A DNA stretch of 64,000 nt, from NCBI GenBank assembly GCA_954871525.1, contig OX940863.1:38302501-38366500 (forward strand), written 5' to 3'. The position numbers were made by a program, and so were the translations under genes. The stretch is from Parietaria judaica. Its lineage: Eukaryota > Streptophyta > Magnoliopsida > Rosales > Urticaceae. The notes under the pieces were generated by a model. The model ran no database searches and was not told the DNA's origin. It saw only the letters and a list, made by a program, of their open reading frames with translations. This document shows, in pieces, positions 46,230 through 58,183 of the stretch (the stretch's first letter is position 1; each line of letters opens with the position of its first letter).

Positions 46230-49140
46230 CTATCCGGTTAATGCAAGATGGATTTGCTCTCGAGCCGAGGGAGGCAGTGTCTCCTGCTCTTCGGCCGGAG
46301 CAGGCTTGGTCTGCTCTTGAGCCGAGGCAGGCAGCGTCTCTTGCTCTTCGATGGGGGAGAGACCGGCGTGCTCTGGGGCCGAAGCAAACAGGGCATCGAT
46401 ATTGGAGCCGTACTCGTCTCGCGATGAAGAATCAAGAGGAGCATCATCCAGAACCAAGGCCTCCAACCGCTAGTCATTGATACTCGGGGGATCGTACGGG
46501 GACAGAAAAGGAGAATTAGGATCCCCGGCGGCCCTCTGCTCCAGTTCGGCCACATCGGCGGCATACTCCTCGCGAAGAGCATACCACTTTGGGATCCGGG
46601 CTCGAAGATCCTCTATCGTCGCTTCGGCCGGAAGACCCTTGACCAGAATAATGTTGGCCCGACACCCAGTGAGTAGACGATATGCGTTGACAGACTCGTC
46701 GAGTACCTCGAACCTCCCCCGCAAACGGTTGAGCTTGGCTAAAGCATTTTGAAACAAGCCCTGACAGGCATGCTTCTCCTCAGTAGCCTCCATCTTCACC
46801 GACTCCAACTCCTTGGCAACGGTGTTGAGCGCGGAATGGGCCTGCCTCAAATGAGGGGACAACTCCTTGACCCGGAAGGCGAGGCGGTCCTCCTCAGAAG
46901 GCGATGATCCCACGACGTAAGCCATTCGGGCGAGGCGATCGGCTTTTGTCCAGAGTTTCGATCCTAGGTTCTCCTCGACAAGGCAATAACGCTCCCGCTC
47001 CTCCGCAAGTTGGACCTCACCAACGGCGACGAGTCGTTCCTGCTCCTTCAGCTTGGCCTCGACCGACTGACGGAGCGCCACCTCCGCCTCGAGCTTAAAA
47101 CTCGTTTCCCCCAGCGAAGCCATCGTCGCTCTCAACTTTGCAGCAAAACCATCGATCTCCTGGCGAGCCCTCCGCTCGTTAGAAATAGCCCTCTCGAGCT
47201 GAAGTTGGGCATTGGTGAGCTTTAGCGAATGCTCGAACGATTCTTTCGCTGCATCCGCGGTGGCCTTACGATCAGAAAGGACTAAGTCATTCGCCCGGAC
47301 CACACTCCGGAAGATACCCCCGACGAAGGCTGCATAGCCCTAGCATTCATCGAGAGGATCAGCGTTGCTGTGGAAATCGGGGGATGCCAAGGTCAGATCC
47401 TTGCAAGCGGAGACCGAATAGTCCGCCCAGTCTTCGAGAGATTAGTCGGCGAGCGAAACGAGAGGGAAACAGGCAGTGGCGCCGGAAGAAGGAGCCACTT
47501 TTCCAAGACCCGAAGAAGAAGAAAGAGAAGAGTCCGAAGAGGAGGATCTGTTGCCCCGAGAAGGCGAAGAACGAGCACCCGGCGACACAATAGGCAGTCC
47601 AACGGGAATCGTCAGCAGCGGCGGAGCTTGCGATGTAACCTCGGTGTCGACAGCGCCAGGGCGTTTCCAGGAATGGCGGCAGAAGGCGCATCGACAAAAG
47701 CATCGGCCACGAGGGAAACTGCCTCCACGGCGTCGACCAAGACCCCCGAGGCAATAGTGCGAATCTCGGAGGGGCCTAGAAGCTTGGGATCAGAACCCGA
47801 TGCTCCTCCCGGAGTCACCTCGGTGGGAATATCCCCCGAAGCATCATCCCGTCCCTCTACTCGGTCGACGAGGAGAGGAACGGGAGAGGAAGAAACCCCC
47901 TTTGACGGAAGAGTCGGTGCGATGACAGTAATGCCGGGCCCTTCTATGGAAGGAGGAAGGGGAGATGGTTCACTGGTCATCGGCGAGAAGGCATCCTCCG
48001 GTAGTGGCGAGGGCATAGAAGAAAGATCGACAATATCGGTTCTTGCTCCCCGAGCGGGCGCATCTCACGTCTCCCCGATCCGAGGCTCGATCGGCCGAAG
48101 CTGAGAAAAGGACTCAGGAACCTTATCGACAACCGAAGGCAAGGGAACCTTCGGCTGATTGGTGGCCGAAATCAAAGAGTCGACAAAGTCGGCTCTCTCC
48201 TTTCGAGCAAGAGCAGGACGTGTCTCGTCACTCCGACGACTAAACAACGACGTGGTTGTTCGGGATGACTTGGCACCCGGAGAGCCTGTGGCGGGAACGA
48301 CAACCTTCTCCCTCTTCGGGGCAGGAGCATTGCGCACCTCTCCAGCCGGCCGCTTGCCGGAAGAAGTCTCCGCCCGGGATGAGTTGTCTCTAGGACCGGA
48401 ATCATTAAAATCCACCCTGGGTTTTATTGGCTTCTTCACCGCCCGGCTCCCTTCGGCCAGCTGATCCTCTAGCTCGACCGCGCGAGAAAAACCCTCCAGA
48501 AGAAGTGACGTCAGGGGAGGGCCAAAGATCATCGCCTCTCGGAACACGCCCGAGCGACGTATCTGATCATTGCTGAAATCTTGAGACTAGTCTCGTCGAG
48601 GATTGGCGAGAAGAGCCCGATGCAGCGCTTGAAAGCCATCGTCGTCGCCGTCAGATTTGAATTTTGGCACGTCGACGATCCACTCCAGAGGGAGATCGGC
48701 GTAATTAGGGCCGAAGGTGCGGGAGTTCACCCGCAGAAAGAAATATTTATTCTCCCACCCGTACTCCTTGATCGGCGTATTCAACAAAACATGCTCCTGG
48801 AGTCGGTGCGACGCCATGAACCTCCCTAAATTTCGGGGATTTCAGGATAGCAGGAAGAGACGCATGAGATCCTTCAAAGTAAACTCCACCCGCTCCTCGC
48901 ACGCTATGACTAGAGTGTTGAGCAAGAGGCGGAGAAAATTAGGCCCCACCTGAGTGACGGGGACCTTGAAGGCGTAAAGGAACGCCAGAATAAGGTTGGG
49001 CACCGGAAGATGAAGGCCGACGTGCCGGAAAAAGGCTTCATACACACAGACATAACCCTCCGGGGGGAGTCAGCCAACTCGCCTGGATTTGGAAGACGTG
49101 CGTAAATATTCTCTCGCATGAAATACTTCCGCACGATGGT
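46230..49140 (-). pseudogene. antisense additional ORF of element B (decayed)
   Basis: Same protein as 10468..13364, read on the minus strand. Recognisable parts are RKYFMRENIYARLP near 49130, FFRHVGLHLPVPN near 49020, KYFFLRVNSRTFGP near 48740, a Ser/Pro-rich middle (48547..47612), and a 277-codon coiled-coil piece (47303..46470) with KLKEQERLVAVGE and GCRANIILVKGLPAEAT. Frameshifts and stops separate the parts, so no full protein is made. Because element B is in plus orientation, this ORF is antisense, the same layout as element A. Confidence 0.82.
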
Positions 49141-49810
49141 CTCGAGATGGAAGGAAGAGATCGGGTATCAAACACTTTTCTTGGCGCTATGTCGTGACCG
49201 GCGGGACAAGAAGTAACCGGAGGGTATAGAGGAAGAGGACTCGAGAAAGGAGAAAAGCGCCGGAGTAAAATGTTGCAGAGAGAAGTGAAGAAGAAGGGAG
49301 ATGGCGGAAAGAAGCAATGTAAAGGGAACAGGAAAGGGGGAACACGAAAATGCACAACTTGATCCGACGGCCCAGAAACGATAGCATTCGAAATAAACAA
49401 CGGCCAAGATGAAGAGCCGTTACGAATCCCCAGAGGTACTCGAGTGCGAAGCAGAGCGCATTAATGAGAAGAGACGCTTCACCTGCCCGAGGCGCGCGTA
49501 GCCTGCAGAGTAGACTCCGGTGGGCCCCGATGCCAGAGGTTGTCGGGAGAGATGAAACGTCCCCGACAAGAAACTCGTCGACCAAATGTCTTCGACAAAA
49601 GCTCGTCGACCGAATGCCTCCGACAAAAGCTCGTCGAAAAAATGTCTTCGACGAGGGCTCGTCGACAGAGATACCTTCGACAAAGACTCGTCGATGAGCA
49701 CGCCCCCAATAGAGAACCTTCGATAGGGATTCCCTGGCGAGAAGAGCCCTCGGCAGATCATGTCTCTCATTATATCATGTTCCCAACACTTGATAAAATG
49801 GGGGACTAAC

Positions 49811-50539
49811 TGTTAAGGTCGAATCCGGTCAGACCCTTCCTTAACACTACAGGTCCCAAATGTCGATGAGTGGGGATCAAGGAAGGAACATCCGAATGTG
49901 AATGGGGGTCGACGACGAGATTCGATGACGACCAAGGTCCGCGAAGATCGCCAGCGCTCGACGAGGAGAGTCGACGATAAATATCCGAAGCGACAAGGGC
50001 GAGCTAAACTTGAATGTCGACGAGAGGAAGCGACAATGATGCGAGGAGAATGTAACCGAGGAGCAAAGAGCTTCGTCTCGAATGGATGAGGAAAGCTCAG
50101 CGTCGACGAGAAACTCCCGCTAGCGAGTCGACGGTGCCTGATGACTAACGATGTGATGCGCATTTAATGAGGCCCTTACTGATCCCACCTACCCGGTATG
50201 GCCAGCCACTCGAAGTCGTACAGCGTGGGAGACCCATGCTTTCCCCAAATCACTCTTGGGGAAGCGGGCGATGGGACGTGACAAGGGGGGGGGGGGGGGG
50301 GAGACGTGCAAAAGGAGACTAATGTAAACTCTATATAAGGCAACGAGAGCCTCATTTGTGAGGGGTTCGAAAAACAAGCAAGAAAATAGTGAGAGAAAGC
50401 TGTAACACCCATTACAAGAACAATCGTTATTCGTGATCTTCTTAAGGATTCTAACTAATAAACGAGAGAAACCGAACTTCCTTCTTTAAAAACAAAAATT
50501 ATTCTTTGTGATTGTTGAGTATACAAAACGCCCTAAACA
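49811..50539 (+). repeat. right LTR of element B
   Basis: 729 bp from TGTTAAGG to CCTAAACA. TATATAAG is at 50333..50340, and a long poly-G run at about 50285-50301 may be a replication-slippage or assembly-difficult spot. Followed by TSD CGCTC. Confidence 0.88.
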
Positions 50540-50544
50540 CGCTC

Positions 50545-52453
50545 CTCATGATCTTTCTAAGTGGCTTATTCTTTGATCATATGAACTAATTTGGTACTCT
50601 TCCAAATTGTATTTTAGTTTTTCTTTTGACTGATGTTTGATACATATTTTGTTGATTTTGAAAAGAAAAAATCTTCTAGTTTTGAACCCTTTCTCCTAAA
50701 TATAATGTGATTGGTAATTTGGTATCATAATAAAGTCTGTACTGTGATTGGTTCCCATTAAAATCGTATTGGTATTCTTGATACATGAGAAGATGACATT
50801 TAGGAGTTTTGAATGAATATTCTATAATTAATACTCTAATAAATAATAATTAATTCAATAGTATTACATTTGGATGGTTCTAGCAATATTAATTTATAAA
50901 AAATTAATGTACTATATTGATGCTGATTTCTATTGATTAGATTTTTTGATAAAACCGGTAACCAACAGTACTTTATAAAATAGGAAGACTAGTATCAGAT
51001 TAGCATATTACAGATAATATTATTCTATAATATCATTGTCTTAGCATAAGTACATACACAAGGATAACAATGACTGTAAAATAAAACAAATTTATTGAGG
51101 TGAAAAATTACCGTAACAATCACGGATTCAGGATTGGTGTGATTTCATTTTTGAATTACCTAAGAACTCGGGTCATTTCGTTAAAACTCAACCACGCAAT
51201 CAAAAATGGGTTTGAAAAGAATAAAGTGCTAAAGAATATTGGTGTGTATTCAATCTCTTGTCCGATTTTCCCCTCCCCTTTTACATCCTTCGGCTCGATT
51301 TTTATAGAGCCTTATTGTCTTAGATTCTCTCTGCCAACCTCATAAATAGTCGGTTACAATTTATGTTTGATTCCTTCATAATTTCCTTAATTATTAAGCT
51401 TAATTACATAGAAATAACGTTTTTAACTGGCATAATCCCGAGGCATAGGTCTCGCTGGACGGATTGTTTCTTGCCACTGTCATTTCTCGTCGCTTCATCC
51501 GTGGTTCTTTTCCTCGCTCCTCTTCTCATCGCTCAGCCTTCTGCCTTTGTCTTGGTAGGACCTGTCTTTCTGGCGATGAGACTTCCTCGATGAGCCTAAT
51601 TATGGAAGTCTGGTCGATGAAGCTTTTTCCTTTCTCCTTGCTTCCGGTCTTCATCGCCAACTCCTTCGCCGTGCGATGAGCCTCTTCAGCCTTCATCGTT
51701 GATCACTGACATTTTCCATTGATTGGGCTCTTTTGACTTCGTTAATAGGCTCCGTCAGCAAGTCCTTTATTCTTAAGCCCTTCAAAAACTCTTAAAAGTT
51801 TGATTAAAAGTCAAAACTTTAGAATATTTTATTTCTAGATTTCTTAGAAACGTATCAATCAATCATTTTCCAAAAATTTCCTAACTACACTAGAGTCTTC
51901 TAAAATATTAGTAAAAAAATTTGTCAATATCAACGTCATATAACTTAACCTCTACCACAAATGACACTTGACTTTCATGGGAGGAGATAAGGTCACTAAA
52001 CCTCATTGCTTTGCGACAAAACATTTCCTCGATCATATCTGTACAAATTATATATTTAATTTATTCTGAACAGTACGGCATCTTTTCTAGTTTTTAATTT
52101 TATTGGTTGAATATATAAAGTCGTGAAATTTACGATTTTTATTAGTTTCTCCTATATGTCTCTATTAACATTTTAAAATTATGTATATGTGTACGTTTCA
52201 GAGTGAAGTAATATTTAGCACCAGAAATCTCAACATATGAGTGTTATTTAAGTAGTGCAAGTGTAAAAACTACAAAACATTAATAGAATACATGAGACGT
52301 AATCATCGTAAATTATCACGACTTTGGTATTTAATCAACGCGATTAAAAGTTTGGAAATATGGAAATACTAATTTGACTAAATTATAGTATTTTTACCGC
52401 AATATCCCTAATATACACATTATGCCCATAAATCCCTAATCTTTTTTTTTTCA

Positions 52454-52454
<1 letters not shown>
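50545..52454. other. intergenic; a GC-richer patch at 51420-51790
   Basis: No supported gene. The patch 51420..51790 has 'cgatgag' and 'catcgcc' words like the GC-rich retroelements, so it may be a transposon fragment. Ends are not resolved. Confidence 0.35.

Positions 52455-52518
<64 letters not shown>
52455..52518. repeat. (ATT)n microsatellite
   Basis: About 21 ATT units, 300 bp upstream of the plastid DnaJ-type gene. Confidence 0.92.
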
Positions 52519-52671
52519 TCTTCATTTCATCATAGTTTTATTCTTCTTTGACTCATGGACATGTGATAGTTTATCAAGTTGATGATGTGTTAGTGTTCCA
52601 TTGGCTTGGCTTCGTAAACTTGGTTGAGCCTCATTGGCATGACACGCTGGCACTGCAGGAGCCAGTGAAGC

Positions 52672-52770
52672 TGACGTGGCCTTATCTTCAAGTTCAAATG
52701 GATTATAAAAATCTGACGTGGCCTTATCCAAATGCTTGTATGGTTTAGCCACTGATCATAAACTATATAA
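52672..52770 (+). promoter_or_regulatory. promoter of the plastid DnaJ-type gene
   Basis: The 15-mer TGACGTGGCCTTATC occurs at 52672 and 52714. On the complement it reads GATAAGGCCACGTCA, an I-box (GATAAGG) next to a G-box-like CACGT. TATA box CTATATAA is at 52763..52770, 56 bp before the ATG. Confidence 0.6.
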
Positions 52771-52825
52771 GAAGCGTATGTGTCGCTCTCTTGGCCAACC
52801 AAAACCCTAAAGGATCACCAGAAAA

Positions 52826-53734
52826 ATGGCATCGATTCCTTCTCTGCCCACGGTTTTCCCTGCGAATTCGGCGAAGCAATTGAGCAGATCTTCCGTGCGC
52901 GCCTCGCCGACCAGCTGCTCGTGGAACAAGGCTAGTGAGAAGAGGAGGCCTTCCACGGTGGTTGCGGCGGTTGGCGATGTCTCTAGCGATGGCACGACTT
53001 ATCTAATTGCTGGCGCCGCTTTGGTGGCGATACTCGGAACCGGGTTTCCTATTCTCTTCTCGCGCAAAGACCTGTAAATTTCTCTCTATGGTCCATTTCT
53101 ACATATATTTACCATTTAATTTGGGAACCAATTCCAACGATTTTGTGGAAATTAAGTGTATATATCATTTAGGTTATAAATCGCATTTCAGTGTTTGGTA
53201 ACAATGCCGTTGCCAGTTAAGAAAAAGAAGAAAAATTAATATTAATTTGTATGTGAACAACGCATTTTTTACTCGAATGAATATTTATCAATTCATTAGA
53301 TTACGTTATTATCGTGTGAAGTGTGAAACATCTAGGAATATAGTTTTCGAGAAGTTGTCAATATAAAAGTCTCAAAATATAGAGAAAGAAGTAAAATCAA
53401 TTAGAAAAGCACTCTCAAAAGAGTCATTTTGTTGCACACAAGTTAACATCTTCGGTTATTTCTTTAATATATAGCGGCAATGCACTACGTTTTGAAATGA
53501 TACGGGACATTTCACAATTTGGAACAAATTAATTCATAGTTCTAAAGGGAATTTATTTGCTTCTTTTTTACTAATGAGGTGAATTACGGATGCAGATGCC
53601 CGGAGTGTGATGGGGCGGGGTTCGTCAGGAGGGGAGGGGCGGCACTGAGAGCCAACGCAGCAAGGAAAGACGAAACCCAGATCGTGTGCGCTCGCTGCAA
53701 TGGCCTCGGCAAACTCAATCAAGTCGACAAATAA
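52826..53734 (+). CDS. plastid membrane protein with DnaJ-type zinc finger
   Basis: Exons 52826..53073 and 53596..53734 with a GT-AG intron encode 128 residues. The first 45 or so residues are rich in Ser, Arg, Ala and Lys, a probable chloroplast transit peptide. One membrane helix follows (AGAALVAILGTGFPILF, about residues 62-78). The C-terminal half has two CxxCxGxG motifs, CPECDGAG (residue 84) and CARCNGLG (residue 114), as in the cysteine-rich zinc domain of DnaJ. There is no J domain. Proteins of this shape act in thylakoid or photosystem assembly and thiol chemistry in known cases (for example LQY1, BSD2), but I cannot assign this one. An AATAAA signal is at 53778. A paired I-box module upstream fits light control. 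Confidence 0.85.
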
Positions 53735-53843
53735 ATCCATACTTCGCTGCTCTCTCTCTTTCTATTCCTTATAATGTAATAAACTTTGTATAGACGCTTC
53801 TCATGTTCTTAATTTTTATGTGCTACACTTATGACCATCACTG

Positions 53844-53876
<33 letters not shown>
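53844..53876. repeat. (TA)n microsatellite
   Basis: Alternating TA run downstream of the DnaJ-type gene. Nothing else is seen up to 54313. Confidence 0.9.
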
Positions 53877-53879
<3 letters not shown>

Positions 53880-54313
53880 CGAGAGTGAAACCCTGTTTTC
53901 TATTCTTAATACTTCCGGATATTTGCATTATTCTCTTGATTACTGAAAAAAAAAATGATATTCAATCTTTTATTAATAAATTATTGGACCGAGTATACCG
54001 CGTTACTCGGGTTCGATACAAGGAAACCATATATATTTGTGGAAATCGAGCTTAATTTCCGACTGATTTCTGTTTACAACACCAATGATTAAAGAATTTG
54101 GATTTTGGACTATCTTTATAGGAAAAAACTCAGAAAAAATGGTGGAATAGCAGATTAATATGGTGGAATAGCAGATTAATAAAAAGGCCGATATATTGAG
54201 CATCGTGTGTATCAATGAGGTTGAAACTCCACTTTCTCATTATTACCAGATTCTACACACAAGATTCTTAATATATTTACACATCTTAATCATCATCGTC
54301 GAGAGCCGTCACC

Positions 54314-56004
54314 TTAGAGCATCAACGACGAAAAATACTGCTCAAATTCTTGATCAATCGTCGGTTTTCGACTGCCCGATTGAGCCTCTGCGTCACAATA
54401 ACAAAACAAATAGCAAACTTCGATAAGAAAATATGAATCAAGGAGAAAAAAACTAACATATCATCTCCTTCAAACTCCATATTGCTATGCCACATCAACT
54501 TATCATATTGTCACAGTTTTTCTCTTCAAATTTCTTATATCAATTTCCATCCCGACCTTGTAAATTACATCGATTCCTATTCTTAACGTTAAAAAATTGA
54601 CAATCTTAAAATTTTAATCTTAAATCTACCTAGTAATACTAAAATTTATAGATAAAATCACGTTAGAATTAGCGCTTACTAGTGTTTAAAGAAAAAATCA
54701 CCAAACTATCAGTGCTTAAAATTAACAAAAACTGCCGATTTTGTAACTATCAATGAGAAATTCTTCGAATTTACAAATTCAGGACGGAAACTGAAACAAA
54801 AAAAGTTCAGCAGAAAACTACAACTACACGAAGAGTTAAAGAAGTTGATTTATGCTCATACTTCACACAAAATTACCTTGATTTACAGTCCATCTTCCGG
54901 AGGAGAGCACGTAAACGTTCGAGTTCAACCCGCTAGCAAAGAGAAGATCTTCGAGCTCCTTATCCGTACACTGATCAAGGCTTTCTTCGCCATACTCCGA
55001 AGGAATGTAATCTCCATGATTTTCAAACTCGAGAAGTTGATCTTCGAAACTCGGAAATGCTTGAGGGTCTTCTCCAAAGCAAACGCCCTTCATATTCTCT
55101 GAATAATCTGAGGAATACGACGTTTGATCACACGCCTTCGCATATTCCTTTTCCATTTTCGATTCAGCATAAGGAGACGTCGAGGAATCAGAGTCATCGC
55201 TGAAGCTATTGCTATCTTTGATGGACTCAGGCCCGGACTGGTAGCTCGGGGCATGCACCTTTTGTTTCTTCTCGCTCATGAACCGCTCGGTCTTCCCTGT
55301 TTCACGACTTCCATAGAAGACGGACACGGGACCGTCTGACGCGGTGGCTCGTTCGCAGCATACCTGCTGCGGCTCGGGCAAGTCGAGTTGCTCGGCCTGC
55401 AACTTCCTTTTCTTGATTGTTCTTAGTATGTTGAGGACCTGAAGGCTGCCACGGGACGTTTTATGGAATCGAAATTCAGTAAAAGAAGGATGAAACACGA
55501 AAACGGGAATCATCCGAAATCCGAAAAATTTAATGACGCAACTTCTTATTGAATAATTCGAATAATTCCCATTATATTTTATTCTTAAACAAAAGACCAT
55601 GAGTTCTCAATTTCATTACTCAGAGTAGTGCTGTTATAGTATTTTGCAACTGTAATTGACCCTGAAATTGGAGCAGAATTATGATCTCAAAGTAGATCTG
55701 AGATTTTCGTTGCCACTCCAAACAATATACATATATATATATATATATTATATAAATAAATAATTAGCATACACCATTGAGTTGGCTGATATTTAAAAGA
55801 ATCTTCGTACTCGGACAGGAAAAAAAAAGAGTCAGCAGAAACTCGCCGACTTTTATTCCCTTGAAAATCGGAAAGTAGCAATAAAACCCCAAAGAGAGGT
55901 CAATCATCATAAGCTTGAGATGAATGGAATTGAAGCAAAAATGAAACCCAGAGATCGAACCTGTTAATATGTGATGGGCTCTCTCTATCTTCCTCCATTT
56001 GCAT
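54314..56004 (-). CDS. XRI1-like protein (X-ray-induced transcript 1 family)
   Basis: Exons 56004..55961, 55445..54877 and 54387..54314 give 228 residues; both introns are GT-AG and phases match (2, then 1). Exon 1 supplies 14 codons plus two bases. The middle is Ser/Asp/Glu-rich. The C-terminus carries TDKELEDLLFA, YVLSSGRWTVNQ and TIDQEFEQYFSSLML, which I recall as the conserved end of Arabidopsis XRI1 and relatives. XRI1 is induced by X-rays and needed for meiosis or post-meiotic pollen. This protein is shorter and lacks the XRI1 N-terminus as I remember it, so it may be a paralog. The start at 56004 (or in-frame 55998) follows a (GA)n leader. A longer in-frame stretch upstream of 55445 is intron. 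Confidence 0.75.
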
Positions 56005-56010
56005 CGGACG

Positions 56011-56035
56011 AGACAGAGAGAGAGAGAGAGAGAGC
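56011..56035. repeat. (GA)n leader repeat of the XRI1-like gene
   Basis: A run of GA units on plus (CT on the sense minus strand), just upstream of the start codon. CT-rich tracts are common in plant 5' leaders. Confidence 0.8.
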
Positions 56036-56159
56036 TACAAAGAGCGACGATTATGGGAACGAAGTGGCTTCTGATTCTCTGAATGGACAATCGATATCGC
56101 GCGAAGAACAAATCTCTCTCTCTCTCCTCATTATCTGAGCTACTTTGCAGATGTGTTTC

Positions 56160-57018
56160 CAAATGGTCCCTTAGTTTAAAATTGTTACATATTAGACCAC
56201 CAAAGCTCAAAACTGTGCACTTTGCTATCCCCTTTTTACCCCCTCATAAAAAATAATAATAAAAAAATAAAAATACCCAACGTTTTAGGTTTTCACGAAG
56301 CCATATATTTTATTTTATTTTATTTAGAGGAGACATATTTATTTGCAGCAAGAATATGTAAGCATTTTACGTGATTTGCCACGTTAATAAAGTGATTTGC
56401 TGTGTTACTCAAGTTTATTTAAAAATAAAAGTTTGAGTATTTTTACGGTAACATAATTTAAGATCTTAAAATTATGATATCGTTATTGGAATAAAAAACT
56501 GAAAAATATTGAAAAACTAATTAATAATTGTTTATTTTAGATCTCATACAGTCTTTGGAGATATCATTTTTGTTTCCATTCGTTTCTTTCTACCATCTTT
56601 TGGAGCAATGTAACTCGTCTGAGTGATTAATTCCATTCGGGAACTATCAGATTTTAGAAATTTTAGAAAACCATTTCTGATGTATGCTAGTAGTTGGAAT
56701 ATAAAAAAAAGAGACAAATTAATAATTTTATAACCCAAAAATAAATAAAAAAATCATTGAATTTTGCTTCGAAATATTAAATTTTTATTTCAAAATAAAA
56801 AATAAATAAATGCCACGTGGTATTGCCGCATGTAAGTGGAATGAGGTGATGTTTGACTAACGGACATCCAACAAAATAGAGCTGCAACTTGAAGTCGCCA
56901 ACTCCGGCAACGACGCGTCGCGACAAGATTCCGGAAATCGCGACGAATCGCGAAGTTGGCCGGAAAATCGCGACCGATCGCGACTTGGAGGGTTCATCGC
57001 GATTCCGGCGCTGTCTCA

Positions 57019-57054
<36 letters not shown>

Positions 57055-58175
57055 CTCACAGTCTCTCTCTCTCTCTTTCTGCCATCGCGACACCACCGTG
57101 AGCCATCGCGAAGCCACCCTTCACGACGCATCGCGACCGCCGGACTGGCGACTTCCGGCGATCCCATCCCATCGCGACGCGCCACGACGCCGGGAATCAC
57201 AGCTCTACAACAAAATAATGAAAAACCTGGTCAACACAAATTGGGTATTACTCCTCACACTCACCACTAATATCCTTAAAAAAAAAAAGGTAAATGTATT
57301 TTTAATTGTCTTAAAAAATAACTAGTATGGTTTTTGAAAATATAAGTAGAAAGTATAAGTCAAAATATATTAGGTTTAGATTGTTTTAGGGCAAATCCAA
57401 CTATCTACATTATTTTGGTGTTAAAATTACACTGTTGTTCGTGTAACTTTACACTTTTTTATTTATTTATTTTATTTTCACCCCTCCAACTCCAACACTA
57501 AATTTCACATAAAAAATATTTATTATTATATTATCAAATAAAAACTTCTCTTTATTATTTATTATAAAGGTAATTGTGTCATAAAGACTCTAAGGTATCA
57601 ACAACATACACTTGGTGGTATTGGCAACGGACTCAGCGTTTTCAAAGGTGTTGGTGATGTACTTGGAGATATCAGCACCATATTCGGTGTTCTTGAAGGT
57701 GTAAGTGATGTACTCGGCGTTCTTGAAGGTGTAAGTGATGTACTCGGCGTTCTTGACAATGTAGTTTATGTACATCATAATTAAATTTAGGGAAAATAAC
57801 GACTAAATTCTTATAATTGGGTCGACTGATAAAAAAAATTCAAAATCAGGATTGATAAAAAAATTTAATGGATTGACTTTAAACGATATTAACAAATGGA
57901 CACATTGCTGCATATTATACGGCCACATATCACCTCCATTTGTTAGATATGGTCGCAAAGGTTTAAGCATTGTGTGACGAATTGTTATATATGTTACACT
58001 ACGCATTTGCTTGGGTTCGATTTCTGTGAGACCCACCGTTTAATAGAATATATTATATATATTATATACAAATTATCAATAAAAAATCATTTCTAAAAAT
58101 AATTAGAGGTGACATGTGGTAGTATAATGGGCTGTCACATATCCTTCCACTAACAACGTTTACTTAATGGACGAA
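56160..58175. other. gene-free region with TCGCGA cluster and minisatellite
   Basis: 56890..57180 holds around a dozen ATCGCGA or TCGCGAC words, with a (CT)n tract at 57019-57075. 57600..57760 holds about four to five 30-bp units (ggtgtaagtgatgtactcggcgttcttgaa). The left border contains a 'ccacgtgg...tttgactaacggacatcc' sequence similar to the TIR of the MULE at 22.9 kb. No gene supported. Confidence 0.5.
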
Positions 58176-58183
58176 ATATTTAG

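Larger units (their letters stand above)
41239..50539 (+). mobile_element. element B: Tat-like Ty3/gypsy retrotransposon with antisense additional ORF
   Basis: Bounded by the 5-bp target duplication CGCTC (41234..41238, 50540..50544). The left LTR is 41239..41899 and lacks its last nine bases. The right LTR is 49811..50539 (TGTTAAGG...CCTAAACA). The order inside is an integrase C-terminal remnant on plus, a GC-rich repeat, a nested 2.7-kb solo LTR, a foldback sequence, the additional ORF on minus, and a polypurine tract (aaaatgggggactaac, 49795..49810). PBS, gag and most of pol are deleted. Confidence 0.88.

Noticed and set aside
47370..48104. 244-codon plus ORF
   Set aside because: Complementary-frame shadow of the decayed additional ORF on minus.
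55446..55600. In-frame N-terminal extension of the XRI1-like ORF
   Set aside because: A better acceptor at 55445 joins in phase to a short exon starting at 56004; the extension is AT-rich intron.
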